A stretch of DNA of 64,000 bases from CAYNKA01 sp964397655 (GCA_964397655.1 CAYNKA010000012.1:66098-130097), one strand, 5' to 3'. Counted from the stretch's first letter, positions 41,033-49,862 are shown. Numbers and translations are program-made. The notes: generated by a model not told the origin, from the letters alone.

Positions 41033-41665
41033 ATGAGCGAGATTTGGCGGCACGGAGACGAGGACCTGCATTCACCGGAGGATGACCTGCCGAGATTCCT
41101 GACGGGGCACTTCCTCATTTCCAGCGTCCATCTCGTGGATCCGAACTTCTACAGGACGGTCGTGCTCCTCGTCCAGCACGGTACCGACGGCGCCTTCGGC
41201 CTCGTGGTGAACCGTTCGTCGGAGCGCACCCTGAGTTCGGTCCTGCCCGACGTGGGGGACGGAGTGGACATCCCCCTTTACATCGGCGGTCCCGTCCAGC
41301 AGGATTACCTTTTCATCCTCCACGGAGGGCTTCCCCCCAAGGTGCAGAGCGAAGCGGCCGCGAGTCCGGCTCCGGGTGTTTTTTTCGAGCCCGCCACCAA
41401 GGGCCTGATAGCCTATTTCGCCGAGGATTGGATCTCCCTGTCAAAGAAGGAAAAGCCGAAACTCAGGATGTTCGCCGGGTATTCGGGCTGGGGGCCGGGC
41501 CAGCTCGAACGGGAGATCCGCGAGCATTCGTGGTTCATCCTGCGCGCTCGCGAGGACCTGGTGTTCCAATCGGACCCGGAAGGGATTTGGCGGGACGCGC
41601 TCAGCAAGAAAGGCAAGTATTATCGGTTCGTCGCGGAAACCGGTTCCATGCCCTCCGTTAATTGA
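41033..41665 (+). CDS. yqgE: YqgE/AlgH family protein (UPF0301)
   Basis: 210 residues. Family landmarks: GHFLISS (~25-31), DPNFYRTVVLLVQH (~36-49), GAFGLVVNR (~53-61), YIGGPVQQDYLFILHG (~83-98) and FAGYSGWGPGQLEREI (~146-161). Structure is known for relatives but function is not. The start at 41033 fits the family start and the promoter. Convergent with aroDE, stops eight bases apart. Confidence 0.92.
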   Translation: MSEIWRHGDEDLHSPEDDLPRFLTGHFLISSVHLVDPNFYRTVVLLVQHGTDGAFGLVVNRSSERTLSSVLPDVGDGVDIPLYIGGPVQQDYLFILHGGLPPKVQSEAAASPAPGVFFEPATKGLIAYFAEDWISLSKKEKPKLRMFAGYSGWGPGQLEREIREHSWFILRAREDLVFQSDPEGIWRDALSKKGKYYRFVAETGSMPSVN

Positions 41666-41672
41666 AGACGGA

Positions 41673-43202
41673 TCAAGATCCCGCGTCGTTCCTCGGATAG
41701 GGTCTCCCCGTGTACAGAAAAAACTGTCGGTAGGCCTGGTTCATGAGCATCTCTTCGCCGTGCACGATCCTGCAGCCTGCTTCGGCGGCCCGCTTGAGGA
41801 AGACCGTCTCCCTCGGCGCGTAGACGATGTCGTACACGACCTCCCTGCCCGTGAACCGGAAGGACGGCAGGGCGTCGTCTGCTTCCCGGGGATGCATGCC
41901 GACGGATGTCGTCTGGACGACGAGATCGCCGTACGCCCGCATTTCCGCGATGCCCGCTTCGTCGGCGGCCGCGGCTCGGAGCCTTTCTTGCGCTAGGCCG
42001 AGCGCCGCCCGCATGTCGCGAACGAGGCGTTCGGCCCGCTCCGCCGTCCGATTGACCACGAGGACCGTCGAACCTTCCTTCGCCAGGGCGTAGACGACGG
42101 AGCGGGCTGCCCCTCCGGCGCCGATCACGGAGGCCCTGAGCCCCTCGAGACTCCTTCCTTCGCCGGCGCCTTTCCCCGCGAAGATCCGCCCGAGCGGCGC
42201 GAGGAAGCCTTCGGCGTCGGTGTTGTAACCCTTGAGGTCTCCTGCATCCGGCCCGAGGACCGCGGTGTTGCAGGCTCCTATCGCACCGACCGCGTGCTCC
42301 GTCCAGGTGCAGAGGGGAAGGATCCTTTCTTTGAAGGGAACGGTCACGGAAAAGCCCCCCATGCCGAGGAGCTTCGCGGTTTCGAGGAATTCCGCGACGT
42401 CGTCGACGTGAAAGGGGACGTAGACCGCGTCCAGACCGAGCCGACCGTAGGCCTTGTTGTGGATCTCGGGCGACCTGGAATGCAGGATGGGGTTCCCGAT
42501 GATTCCGTTGATCCGCGTGGCCCGTCCCTGGGCATGGAAGCGGTACACCGTGTCGAGCGTCTCGGGATCGACGAGGCCCGGCGCTATCCTGTCCCCGTCG
42601 GGGCTCGCGAAGCTTAGGTAGGACCCGAGCCTGGGGGCGAGAACCCTCGTCGGGAACCCGAATTCTCCCATGCCGATGAGTATCTTCCTCGTCCCCTCGA
42701 GCGAGCGGAAGGCCTCGACGAGGACACGGAGGTCCCGGCTGGATTTCGGAGCGACCGCGGCTTTCGGAATCTCGTCCTTTTCCCGAGGCAGCTTCTTGAT
42801 CCTGTCGGCGAGCCCGTCCGGTACGCCGCCGAAGTCGTGGAAGGATCGGACGATCGTTACGCCTCGCCGCCGCGCCTCGGCTTCGACTTCTGGCAGATCG
42901 GCGTCGCCTTCGAGGTCGACGTAGGAGAATCCGCCTTCCGCGAGAAGCCGGAGGAAGAGACGCTTTCTTTCCTCTTCCCCGCCGCGGTACTTGCCGCCGT
43001 CCTCCGGCTTTCTGATCGTGAGGACGGCAGGCAGTCCGGCCGATCGCAAGAAGCCCTTCCAGTCCTGCGTCTCCGGATCCGCGAGATGATCGGCCCGCAG
43101 TTCGAATCCGTCGATGTGCCGGCGGTACCGTTCGATGGCAAGCCGGTTATCATCGAGCGTCGAGCCCGCGAGCACGAGGAAGATCTTCGGGACCGTATCC
43201 AT
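41673..43202 (-). CDS. aroDE: Bifunctional 3-dehydroquinate dehydratase / shikimate dehydrogenase
   Basis: 509 residues, a fusion of type I AroD and AroE. AroD (1-~230): Glu in GFELRADHL (~32-40), His122 in RSFHDFGG and the Schiff-base Lys147 in IPKAAV. AroE (~238-509): NPILHSRSPEIHN (~244-256), the catalytic Lys in GFSVTVPFKE (~298-307), an Asn/Asp pair in NTDAEGF and the NADP loop GAGGAARSVVYAL. It carries out steps three and four of the shikimate pathway. Such fusions are known in plants and some bacteria. The ATG overlaps the stop of the BamE-like gene (TGATG). Confidence 0.93.
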   Translation of the reverse strand: MDTVPKIFLVLAGSTLDDNRLAIERYRRHIDGFELRADHLADPETQDWKGFLRSAGLPAVLTIRKPEDGGKYRGGEEERKRLFLRLLAEGGFSYVDLEGDADLPEVEAEARRRGVTIVRSFHDFGGVPDGLADRIKKLPREKDEIPKAAVAPKSSRDLRVLVEAFRSLEGTRKILIGMGEFGFPTRVLAPRLGSYLSFASPDGDRIAPGLVDPETLDTVYRFHAQGRATRINGIIGNPILHSRSPEIHNKAYGRLGLDAVYVPFHVDDVAEFLETAKLLGMGGFSVTVPFKERILPLCTWTEHAVGAIGACNTAVLGPDAGDLKGYNTDAEGFLAPLGRIFAGKGAGEGRSLEGLRASVIGAGGAARSVVYALAKEGSTVLVVNRTAERAERLVRDMRAALGLAQERLRAAAADEAGIAEMRAYGDLVVQTTSVGMHPREADDALPSFRFTGREVVYDIVYAPRETVFLKRAAEAGCRIVHGEEMLMNQAYRQFFLYTGRPYPRNDAGS

Positions 43203-43678
43203 CAGAAATCTCCGCGATAGATGTAGACATCTTCCAGGCCCTTTTCGTCGAAGAACATCCTCACCCTCACCGGGAAACCGTCCCCGGCATAGTGGTAGAG
43301 AGTCCATGCGCCTTCCGAGTAGAATGGTCTGCCCAAGAGCTTTTCCACCTGCTCCCGGGTGGATCCCATCGAGAGTCCACTGGTTTCCCCGGAGAAACCC
43401 CGCTCGATCCTTATCTGCCAGACGCGGTTCTTGAACCAGAAGAACGACAGTCCCGAGTCGTAGCGGAAGACTACGTCGTCCTGCCAGGGAAGTTCTCCCC
43501 TCACCGATGAGACCGAGGAAGGTACGCCGTATCGTCCGACGATCGAGGAGAGGTCCGACCCGAGGAGAGCGGTCGCTTCCCCGAACGGAACCCCTCCTTC
43601 GGCGAAGCAGGAGAGGCTCGCCGCCAGGAGAAGCAGGATAGCGGCCGGAAGCCGCGGTCCGAGGATGACCGGCCTCAT
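43202..43678 (-). CDS. Exported BamE/SmpA-like small protein
   Basis: 158 residues. Signal peptide 1-26 (LPAAILLLLAASLSCFAEGG; there is a Cys at ~24 but no proper lipobox). The mature protein has LSMGSTREQVEKLLGRPF (~100-117), the turn and helix typical of BamE/SmpA-fold proteins, and an aromatic WTLYHYAGDGFPVRVRMFFDEKG ending. BamE helps outer-membrane protein assembly, but many unrelated exported proteins share this fold, so function is open. It overlaps manC upstream by four bases and aroDE downstream by one. Confidence 0.75.
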   Translation of the reverse strand: MRPVILGPRLPAAILLLLAASLSCFAEGGVPFGEATALLGSDLSSIVGRYGVPSSVSSVRGELPWQDDVVFRYDSGLSFFWFKNRVWQIRIERGFSGETSGLSMGSTREQVEKLLGRPFYSEGAWTLYHYAGDGFPVRVRMFFDEKGLEDVYIYRGDF

Positions 43679-44763
43679 CGAGGATTCTCCGGGCGTTCCA
43701 GGAACCGCATCGCCGCGCTCCGGACGAGCTGGGAACTGCCTTTTTTCAGGACGAGCGCCTTGCCGTCCCTGATGACGACCACGAGGTCCTCGACCCCGCA
43801 GAGCGCGACCGGGATGTCCGAATATACCGAGTTGCCCGAGGATGCCTCGGAGATCACGAGCGGGCTTTCGCCGGGAAGGAGCCGGGAAACCTCGTCCCAG
43901 CTTCCCACGTCGTTCCACTCGAAGTCCGCCTTCACCATTGCCGTCCGCCGCGATTTTTCCATGACCGCATAGTCGATGGAGATCGACGGCAGGCCGCCGT
44001 AGAGCCTTTCCACGGCCGGACAGTCGCCCCAGACCAGGATGCCGTTCTCCTCACGAGCCGCCCGGTCGATCTCGGCTCTGTCTTCCGCCGTGAGTTCCGA
44101 GAACGGCCTCGTCACCTCGGGAGAACGTTCGGCGAATTCCTCCTCGATGGTCGCGAGGGAGAAAAGGAACATCCCGGAGTTCCAGTAGAACCTTCCGGAT
44201 CGGAGGTAGGACGCGGCGGTCGCCGCGTCCGGCTTTTCCTTGAATGCGCGCACCCTGAAGCCGGGCGGGAGGGCCTCGTCCGCCTCTATGTAGCCGTATC
44301 CCGTATTCGGCTCGGTCGGCGGCACGCCGAACACCGTTATCATGCCCCGAGCCCCGAATTCGTCCGCCTTCCTCACGTCCGCGACGAATTTCTCCGTCGG
44401 CCGGATGAGGTGGTCCGCGGGAAGCACGAGCATTCTCGCTTCCCGGCCGAGGCGTCCCTTGAGAAACTCCGCCGCGAACGCTACGGCCGGCGCGGTGTTG
44501 CGAGCAACAGGCTCCGGTAGGACGGCGATCCTCGTGCCGCGGCCCGCGTATTCCAGGAGCTGGCCCGAGGTGCCTTCCGCATAGTCCCTATGCGTCACCA
44601 CGAGGAGCTCCGCCCGGGGATTCACCTCGAGGGCCCGTTCCACGGTCGTCTGGAGAAAGGACCGGTCGAGGCCGAGCGAAAGGAACTGCTTCGGCCGCTC
44701 CTTCGTGGAGGCGGGCCACAACCGCGTTCCCGCCCCTCCTGCAAGTATGACAATCGCTTCCAT
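43675..44763 (-). CDS. manC: Mannose-1-phosphate guanylyltransferase
   Basis: 362 residues. N-terminal LAGGAGTRLWPAS (7-19) and a Lys in RPKQFL (~24-29), then LPADHLI (~109-115), NTGYGYIE (~146-153) and FKEKPD (~166-171), the pattern of GDP-mannose pyrophosphorylases without the C-terminal isomerase domain. It makes GDP-mannose for glycans. No Shine-Dalgarno sequence is visible before the ATG. First gene of a three-gene overlapping unit with the BamE-like and aroDE genes. Confidence 0.92.
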   Translation of the reverse strand: MEAIVILAGGAGTRLWPASTKERPKQFLSLGLDRSFLQTTVERALEVNPRAELLVVTHRDYAEGTSGQLLEYAGRGTRIAVLPEPVARNTAPAVAFAAEFLKGRLGREARMLVLPADHLIRPTEKFVADVRKADEFGARGMITVFGVPPTEPNTGYGYIEADEALPPGFRVRAFKEKPDAATAASYLRSGRFYWNSGMFLFSLATIEEEFAERSPEVTRPFSELTAEDRAEIDRAAREENGILVWGDCPAVERLYGGLPSISIDYAVMEKSRRTAMVKADFEWNDVGSWDEVSRLLPGESPLVISEASSGNSVYSDIPVALCGVEDLVVVIRDGKALVLKKGSSQLVRSAAMRFLERPENPR

Positions 44764-44773
44764 GATCGGTACC

Positions 44774-44802
44774 ACTGTAAATTCCTATCCGAAAAAAAAC
44801 AA
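44774..44802 (-). promoter_or_regulatory. Promoter of the manC unit
   Basis: Minus strand TTGTTT (44802-44797), 17-base spacer, TACAGT (44779-44774), ten bases before the start codon. Confidence 0.45.
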
Positions 44803-45027
44803 GGTGCCCCGGATTCTTTTGCCTTGTGTTCCTTCCGTTCCTAGGCTCCGCACTCCGGCCGGATCGCCCGCTTCGCTGCAGGAGGCTTCTTTATCGGTTT
44901 TTTACGGCGGCGCTCGGCATTTTTAGCCCCGTTTTACGTGGATGTTGCTATCTTGTATCCGAAAGACGACGCCGGGGACGATGAACCGGCGTACTGAAAA
45001 AGGAAATCGTTCGATAAGGAGTACGAT

Positions 45028-45186
45028 ATGATCAGCGCATATGCAGTCGTGAGGATTCTGGCGGCCGTGAGCTCCGTGGTGCTTTTCGCCCTGTTCGTCG
45101 GGGTCTACAGACTCGTTCAGGCCGCAGTGGAGAACCGCAGGAAGACCGGTTTTTCCGGCAAGCCCGCCTTCTCCCACGCCGAATGA
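45028..45186 (+). CDS. Small single-pass membrane protein (52 residues), unknown
   Basis: A 52-residue frame begins six bases behind AAGGAG (45016-45021). Residues ~9-32 (RILAAVSSVVLFALFVGVY) form one transmembrane helix, followed by a basic tail (NRRKTGFSGKPAF). A strong terminator follows 20 bases after the stop. The clear Shine-Dalgarno, helix and terminator argue that it is a real gene in spite of its size. No family recognised. The gap before it (44764-45027) holds the manC promoter on the other strand and no other clear element. Confidence 0.65.
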   Translation: MISAYAVVRILAAVSSVVLFALFVGVYRLVQAAVENRRKTGFSGKPAFSHAE

Positions 45187-45206
45187 GCGCGACGTTTCCC
45201 GATGCG

Positions 45207-45235
45207 AGGCGTCCCCGCGGGGGACGCCTTTTTTT
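45207..45235 (+). terminator. Terminator of the small membrane protein gene
   Basis: AGGCGTCCCC (45207-45216), three-base loop, GGGGACGCCT (45220-45229), then TTTTTT to 45235: a near-ideal intrinsic terminator. Confidence 0.9.
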
Positions 45236-45262
45236 CCCCCTCCGCCCCGGGCTCTTTCCGGT

Positions 45263-45901
45263 TCAGGGAATTTCGATCAGGGAGAATTTCGTCAGCGTGG
45301 AATTCCTGCGCGTGCCCGGGCTGTTCCGGAGATGCCAGGCCGTGTACTGTTCGGCGTAGGCCGTATCTGAGGACATGCCGTCGACCGGCACGACGACCTC
45401 CATCCCGCGCACGGTTGCCCCGGCGGCGGTATGCAGCACCGCCCCGTGGGCCGCAGTTCCGACGATGACGACGGTCTTGATTCTCCTGTCCGCGAGGATC
45501 TTCTCCAGCTCGGTATTGTAGAATTTGTCGACGCTCGACCGTACGACCGGTTCGCCCGCGTGCGGGGCGAGTTCGGTGACGATGTCCTCCGGCTTCGCCG
45601 CGCCGGCGAGGCTGTGAACGACGAGCACGCCACGCGCCCGGCAGACCTCCAGAAAGGACTTCACCTTGGGAATCGAGTCGGCGCACCTGGGACGAGCCTG
45701 GGCCGTGCAGCTGTTCTTCTGCATGTCGAGGACGAGGAAGGCCGAAGTCGTCCGATCCAGCCGCACGGCTTTCAGCTCCGGGGCGGGCGGCACGACGACC
45801 GCCGCCCATTGGTCGATTATGGTTCCGTCCTGGCCGTACGATCGGGGAACGATCCATGCGGCGAACAGCAGGAAAACGGAAAGACGCGGAAAGCGAATCA
45901 T
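45263..45901 (-). CDS. Exported isochorismatase-fold protein lacking the usual catalytic Cys
   Basis: 212 residues. Signal peptide 1-22 (LSVFLLFAAWIVPRSYG). The rest is an isochorismatase/cysteine-hydrolase fold: Asp in LVLDMQKNSC (~56-65), Lys in VDKFYNTELEKIL (~123-135) and the core VVIVGTAAHGAVLHTA (~143-158). In cysteine hydrolases this core reads GxxTxxCV; here the Cys position is Ala. The Ala-His preceding it recalls true isochorismatases such as EntB, which also lack that Cys. An exported member of this family is unusual. Substrate unknown. Confidence 0.78.
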   Translation of the reverse strand: MIRFPRLSVFLLFAAWIVPRSYGQDGTIIDQWAAVVVPPAPELKAVRLDRTTSAFLVLDMQKNSCTAQARPRCADSIPKVKSFLEVCRARGVLVVHSLAGAAKPEDIVTELAPHAGEPVVRSSVDKFYNTELEKILADRRIKTVVIVGTAAHGAVLHTAAGATVRGMEVVVPVDGMSSDTAYAEQYTAWHLRNSPGTRRNSTLTKFSLIEIP

Positions 45902-45934
45902 GCCTGCACCTCCCGGAAATCGGTTAATATCAAG

Positions 45935-45948
45935 TGTAAACGCAGGCA
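45935..45948. promoter_or_regulatory. Weak LacI/GalR-like half operator
   Basis: TGTAAACGCAGGCA agrees at 10 of 14 positions with the operator-like palindrome at 52802-52815, including the TG-AAACG half and the terminal GCA. It lies 28 bases upstream of the promoter for the TIM-barrel gene at 46012, between that gene and the divergent isochorismatase-like gene. It may be a second site for the same regulator. Confidence 0.3.
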
Positions 45949-45975
45949 TCGGGCCGCGTCAAAGAGGACACCGCT

Positions 45976-46004
45976 TTGCCGAAAAGGCCGTCTTGTGGTA
46001 GAAT
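45976..46004 (+). promoter_or_regulatory. Promoter of the convergent TIM-barrel gene
   Basis: TTGCCG (45976-45981), 17-base spacer, TAGAAT (45999-46004), seven bases before the ATG at 46012; no Shine-Dalgarno. Confidence 0.5.
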
Positions 46005-46011
46005 TCTCCCC

Positions 46012-46887
46012 ATGGATCCCATCATCGGCGTCAACCTTCCCGGCAACCCCGATCCCGCGGCCTGCCGGAAAAATCTGAAGACCTTCCGGGACGACGGCTT
46101 CGACGCGGTCGAAGTCACGCTCGACTCCTTCCCCCTCATAATCGACGGAGAGCTCTGCGAGCCCTGGGCCGCCCGTTTCGGGGAGCTCCTCGGCGAGTTC
46201 CCGTTCTCGTATTCCGCCCATATCGGCCGCGGCCTCGACCTCCGCGACCTCCGCAACTACGACCGGCACCGGGAGGTGCTCAGGCTCTCCGTCGACATCT
46301 GCTCCCGGTTCAAGCTCTCGCCCCTCGTCCTCCACTACGAGCTCCGGGGCCGCGATCTCGAGGCCGAGCGGGCCTTCCTCCGCGCCCACCGGGAGGCGGC
46401 GGACTACGCGGGCGAGAGGGGAGTCCTCCTCGTCGTGGAGAATATCGAGGTCGAGCTCGTGGACCCCGTCGTGGAGCTCGTCGCCGAGATCGACTCGCCG
46501 AGGCTCCGCATGGCCTTCGACACCGGGCACGCCTTCCTCGCCGCGCACTATTTCAAGTTCGATTTTCTCGAAGCCTTCAGAAAATGCCTGCCCTATCTCG
46601 GCCACCTCCACCTCTCCGACAACACCGGGCGCTTCGAGGAGCTCAGGCTCACGGATAGGCCGACCTACGATTCCCTTCCCATGGGATGGCGCTACGAGTA
46701 CGGCCGCGGGGACATCCACCTTCCGCCTTATTTCGGCAAGATTCCCTACGACGAGCTCTTCGCCCTCGCGAAGGATTACCGGGGCAAGTTCATCTGCGAG
46801 TACTACGCGGACTATTTTCTGCCCTTCGGCGGCCAGGTGCAGCGGAAGGTGAGGGAACGGGTGCTCGCTGCGAGAGGGAAGAGGTAA
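46012..46887 (+). CDS. Sugar-phosphate isomerase/epimerase-like TIM-barrel protein
   Basis: 291 residues of the AP-endonuclease-2/xylose-isomerase-like barrel family. Metal-binding-type acids and histidines appear in the usual strand ends: VLHYELRG (~103-110), VVENIEVEL (~142-150), AFDTGHAF (~165-172), HLHLSDNTG (~195-203) and FICEYYADYF near the end. It is clearly paralogous to the protein encoded at 51837-52784 (shared IGVN start and GDxHLPP-x4-PYxELF block). The gene faces the end of the ABC transporter operon and shares its terminator, so it probably belongs to the same catabolic locus. Confidence 0.85.
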   Translation: MDPIIGVNLPGNPDPAACRKNLKTFRDDGFDAVEVTLDSFPLIIDGELCEPWAARFGELLGEFPFSYSAHIGRGLDLRDLRNYDRHREVLRLSVDICSRFKLSPLVLHYELRGRDLEAERAFLRAHREAADYAGERGVLLVVENIEVELVDPVVELVAEIDSPRLRMAFDTGHAFLAAHYFKFDFLEAFRKCLPYLGHLHLSDNTGRFEELRLTDRPTYDSLPMGWRYEYGRGDIHLPPYFGKIPYDELFALAKDYRGKFICEYYADYFLPFGGQVQRKVRERVLAARGKR

Positions 46888-46915
46888 AAAAACGGCCCCC
46901 TTTTTCGGGGGGCCG
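46886..46915. terminator. Terminator at the end of the ABC operon
   Basis: CGGCCCCC (46893-46900) pairs with GGGGGCCG (46908-46915) around TTTTTCG; the run of A at 46886-46892 gives a T tract on the minus strand for the binding-protein gene. It overlaps the 3' end of the plus-strand TIM-barrel gene. Confidence 0.8.
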
Positions 46916-46946
46916 CGCTTGAAATCTTGTACGCGCTCTCCGGCGG

Positions 46947-48104
46947 CTACTTCATCATCACGTTCTTCACGAATTCGCTGATCATGAGGGACTTGTACGG
47001 CGCCGGGAACCACGCGATCGCGTTGGTCTTGCGTTCCTCCTCGGTGAGGAGGGTCCCTTCCATGGTGACGTCCGTCCTCGCGGGGTAGGCCTTCATGGTG
47101 TCGAATTTCTTGATCTGCTGTTCCTTCGTGGTGATGTGGCGGATCCAGAGCAGGCCCGCGGCCTTGTGGGGCGCGTTCTTGAGGAGGCCCATGGTGTCGC
47201 CGCCGCCCGCGAAGCCCATCTTGGGAATGTACATCTTCGCGCGCTTGAAGAGGTTGCCCTTGTTCATCATGTCCTTCACGTTGTCGTCCCAGGCCACCGC
47301 CATGGAGATCTCCCCGCCGTTCATGCGGATGATGGAGTCGTTGTTGGAGACCGTGATGGTGAGCTTGTCCTTCCTGTCGTTCACCCATTTCCATGCCTGG
47401 TCCCAGTTCGCGACCTTGGACTGGACCACTTCCTTGTCTCCCTTGTACTTGTCGAGGCCGCCCGCGGTGTAGGCGAGGAGGGTGTGGACGAAGGACTGGC
47501 CGGATCCTCCCTTGGACGGATCGCAGAAACCGAACTTCTTGGGATTCCTGTCGATCCAGGCGCCGAGTTCCTCCCAAGTCTGGGGCAGGTCCTTCACCTG
47601 GTCCGGGTCGTAGAGGAGCCCGGTCTGGTTCCTGTGGAAGGGAGCGAGGAATCCGCCGGTGAGGAAGCCTTCCTGAACCTCCCAGAGCGACGGAGCGAGC
47701 TTGTCGGACTCGGGGATGATGCCCTTGATCGGACCGTAGAAGAGGTTCAGGTCCATGGTGGTCTTCACCCACTGCCCGCCGACGATCATGCAGTCGATGG
47801 TGCCGGTCGCCGCGTCCTTCTCCGCGATGGCCTTGTTGAAGTTCGCGGTCTGGTCGCCGATGATCACGTTCGCCTTTACGCCGTACTGCTTTTCGAAATC
47901 CGCGGCGGCCTCCTTGAAGTATTCCGCGAAATACCAGGCGTAGAAGGTGACCTGGCCCTCGGCCTTGGCCGCCTTCACGATGTCGTCCCAACTCGCGGTC
48001 TTGTAGTCGATCTTGGGCGCGGCGGGGGCTTCCTTGCCTCCTCCCGCGAAGACCGCTCCCGCCGCGACGAGCAGGACGAGCGCGAGCACGAGAATCTTCT
48101 TCAT
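46947..48104 (-). CDS. ABC transporter solute-binding protein
   Basis: 385 residues. Signal peptide 1-20 (LVLALVLLVAAGAVFA) and a mature start GGGKEAPAAP. The body resembles the family-1/6 binding proteins of iron, thiamine, polyamine and phosphonate importers: GQVTFYAWYFAEYFKEAAADFEKQYG (written as helix 1, ~50-75), a TGTIDCMIVGG segment (~101-111), LLYDPDQVKDLPQTWEEL (~163-180) and MGFAGGGDTMGLLKNAP (~296-312). The ligand cannot be read. Last gene of the operon, 39 bases after the second permease gene, and the highest-expression position is usually regulated by the terminator that follows. Confidence 0.88.
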   Translation of the reverse strand: MKKILVLALVLLVAAGAVFAGGGKEAPAAPKIDYKTASWDDIVKAAKAEGQVTFYAWYFAEYFKEAAADFEKQYGVKANVIIGDQTANFNKAIAEKDAATGTIDCMIVGGQWVKTTMDLNLFYGPIKGIIPESDKLAPSLWEVQEGFLTGGFLAPFHRNQTGLLYDPDQVKDLPQTWEELGAWIDRNPKKFGFCDPSKGGSGQSFVHTLLAYTAGGLDKYKGDKEVVQSKVANWDQAWKWVNDRKDKLTITVSNNDSIIRMNGGEISMAVAWDDNVKDMMNKGNLFKRAKMYIPKMGFAGGGDTMGLLKNAPHKAAGLLWIRHITTKEQQIKKFDTMKAYPARTDVTMEGTLLTEEERKTNAIAWFPAPYKSLMISEFVKNVMMK

Positions 48105-48143
48105 GTCGTACCTCCCTTTTCCCTATCGTTCTTCCGGCCTTCC

Positions 48144-49004
48144 CTAGACCTTTCCCAGGGAAGCCGATAAGTAATCCGATTTGAGTATCCTTTCCACCAC
48201 GAAGAGCATGACGATGTTCGGCGTCATCATCACGAGGGCGACCACCGAGGCGTTGGTGCGGATGAAGTTGTAGCCGAGGAAGGAGTAGAGGATCGTGGGT
48301 ATCGTCTCGTAGGTCGGAGTCCCGATCACGAAGGTGAGGTTGAATTCCTCGATGCTCGTGGTGAAGGCGAAGATCATGCCCGCGAGCAGCCCAGGCCTCA
48401 CCATCGGCAGGAAGATGTCCTTGATCTTCACGAAGGTTCCGGCGCCGAGGTTCTCCGCGGCGTCGATGATGTCCTGCGGGATCGCCTCGAAGCTCGTCGT
48501 GAGCACTCGGATCATGTAGGGGATGCCCATGAGCGTGTGGGCGAGCACGAGGCCGAAGAAGGACTGGGTCAGGCCGAAGGCCTCGAAGACCCGGCTCAGG
48601 AAGAGGGCCACGACCATGCCGGGCATGATGATGGGAAGGAGGACCGCGAGCATGAAGATCTTCTTGCCCGGTATGTCCTTGCGTCCGAGGACGTAGGCGG
48701 TCGGGAGCGAGAACAGGAAGGAGAGGAGCACGGCGAAGGGCGCGACCGTGTAGCTCGTCTTCAGGGCGCGGACTATGTTCGTGTACTTGAACACGTAGGC
48801 CCATTGGGCCCACGAGAGCCTGCGCGGAAAGAGGTCCGGGAACGACCAGGGGAAGTCCGGGTCCACCAGGGACCAGAGTACGGTCATGAGGATGGGAGTC
48901 CCGACCCAGAGGAGCTGGGTGACGACGAAGAAGAGGGTGAGGAGGCCGTAGAGCCTGCGCTTTCTCCGGGCTTCGCGGACGTGGAGGGGGACGCTTCGTT
49001 CCAT
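48144..49004 (-). CDS. ABC transporter permease, second subunit
   Basis: 286 residues with six predicted helices and the EAA loop ENLGAGTFVKIKDIFLPMVRP (~177-196 region) that docks to the ATPase. The type is PotC/FbpB-like (binding-protein-dependent importers). It starts behind GGAGT, two bases after the first permease gene stops. Confidence 0.9.
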   Translation of the reverse strand: MERSVPLHVREARRKRRLYGLLTLFFVVTQLLWVGTPILMTVLWSLVDPDFPWSFPDLFPRRLSWAQWAYVFKYTNIVRALKTSYTVAPFAVLLSFLFSLPTAYVLGRKDIPGKKIFMLAVLLPIIMPGMVVALFLSRVFEAFGLTQSFFGLVLAHTLMGIPYMIRVLTTSFEAIPQDIIDAAENLGAGTFVKIKDIFLPMVRPGLLAGMIFAFTTSIEEFNLTFVIGTPTYETIPTILYSFLGYNFIRTNASVVALVMMTPNIVMLFVVERILKSDYLSASLGKV

Positions 49005-49006
49005 GG

Positions 49007-49858
49007 TCAACTCCTCCCCCCGACGATCTCCGCGAGCTTGGAATAGAGCCAGGTCACGACCAGGGTGGTGAGGATGATGATGACGCCGAGCACCGCGGCC
49101 TTGTCCCATTCCTGGAAGAGGGATGCCATGTTCCGCATCCTGAGCGCGATGGATGGCGGGTAGTTCGGCCCGGCCACGCTCGTGATCGGGAAGTCGCCGA
49201 AGGCCTTGATGAACATGAGGATCATGGAGACGAGGATTCCCGGCATCGAAAGGGGGATGTAGATGCGGACGAGCACGGAAAAGCCCCCCGCGCCCAGGTT
49301 CCGGGCCGCGTCCAGGATGTCGTCGCGGATGGACGCGAGCGAAGCGGAGAGGATGAGGAGGACGAAGGGCAGGTTCTTCCAAATCTGGATCGCGACGACC
49401 CCCCAGCCGAATTTGTCGTTCAGCATCCTGAGCGGTTCCTTGATGAGCCGCAGGGCGATCAGGAACTCGTTCACGATCCCGTGGTAGGAGATCAGGTTGA
49501 TGATGAGGAAGGCCGCGACGAGGGCCGGTATGAAGAGCGGCACCTTGATGAGAGACGAGAGGAAGCGCTTGCCGACGCCCCCCTTCCTGAGGAAGAGTGC
49601 CACGGGAAAGGAGACGAGGAGGGTGCCTACCGAGCTCAGGACGCCCATCTTCAGGGAAAAGACGATCGAGTCGAGGGACTCCCTGTCCTGCGCGATCCTC
49701 CAGTTCTCCAGGGTGAAGACGGACTTGCCGGTGATGCTGAACAGGCCGAAGCTCTGGGCCACGGTGAGGAAGATCGAGGAGCCCAGGAAGAAGACGATGA
49801 AGCCGACTCCGGGAAGGAGCATGAGATAATGGACGGCGGTGTTCTCTTTTCGCTCCAT
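49007..49858 (-). CDS. ABC transporter permease, first subunit
   Basis: 283 residues, six helices; EAA loop ARNLGAGGFSVLVRIYIPLSM (~186-205 region). It pairs with the permease encoded immediately downstream to form the membrane channel of a heterodimeric importer. Four bases separate it from the ATPase gene. Confidence 0.9.
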   Translation of the reverse strand: MERKENTAVHYLMLLPGVGFIVFFLGSSIFLTVAQSFGLFSITGKSVFTLENWRIAQDRESLDSIVFSLKMGVLSSVGTLLVSFPVALFLRKGGVGKRFLSSLIKVPLFIPALVAAFLIINLISYHGIVNEFLIALRLIKEPLRMLNDKFGWGVVAIQIWKNLPFVLLILSASLASIRDDILDAARNLGAGGFSVLVRIYIPLSMPGILVSMILMFIKAFGDFPITSVAGPNYPPSIALRMRNMASLFQEWDKAAVLGVIIILTTLVVTWLYSKLAEIVGGRS

Positions 49859-49862
49859 GCCT

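Noticed and set aside
45898..48813. A 971-codon open frame on the minus strand
   Set aside because: It runs through the binding-protein gene in another frame and is rich in Arg/Gly/His/Pro, typical of shadow frames in high-GC DNA.
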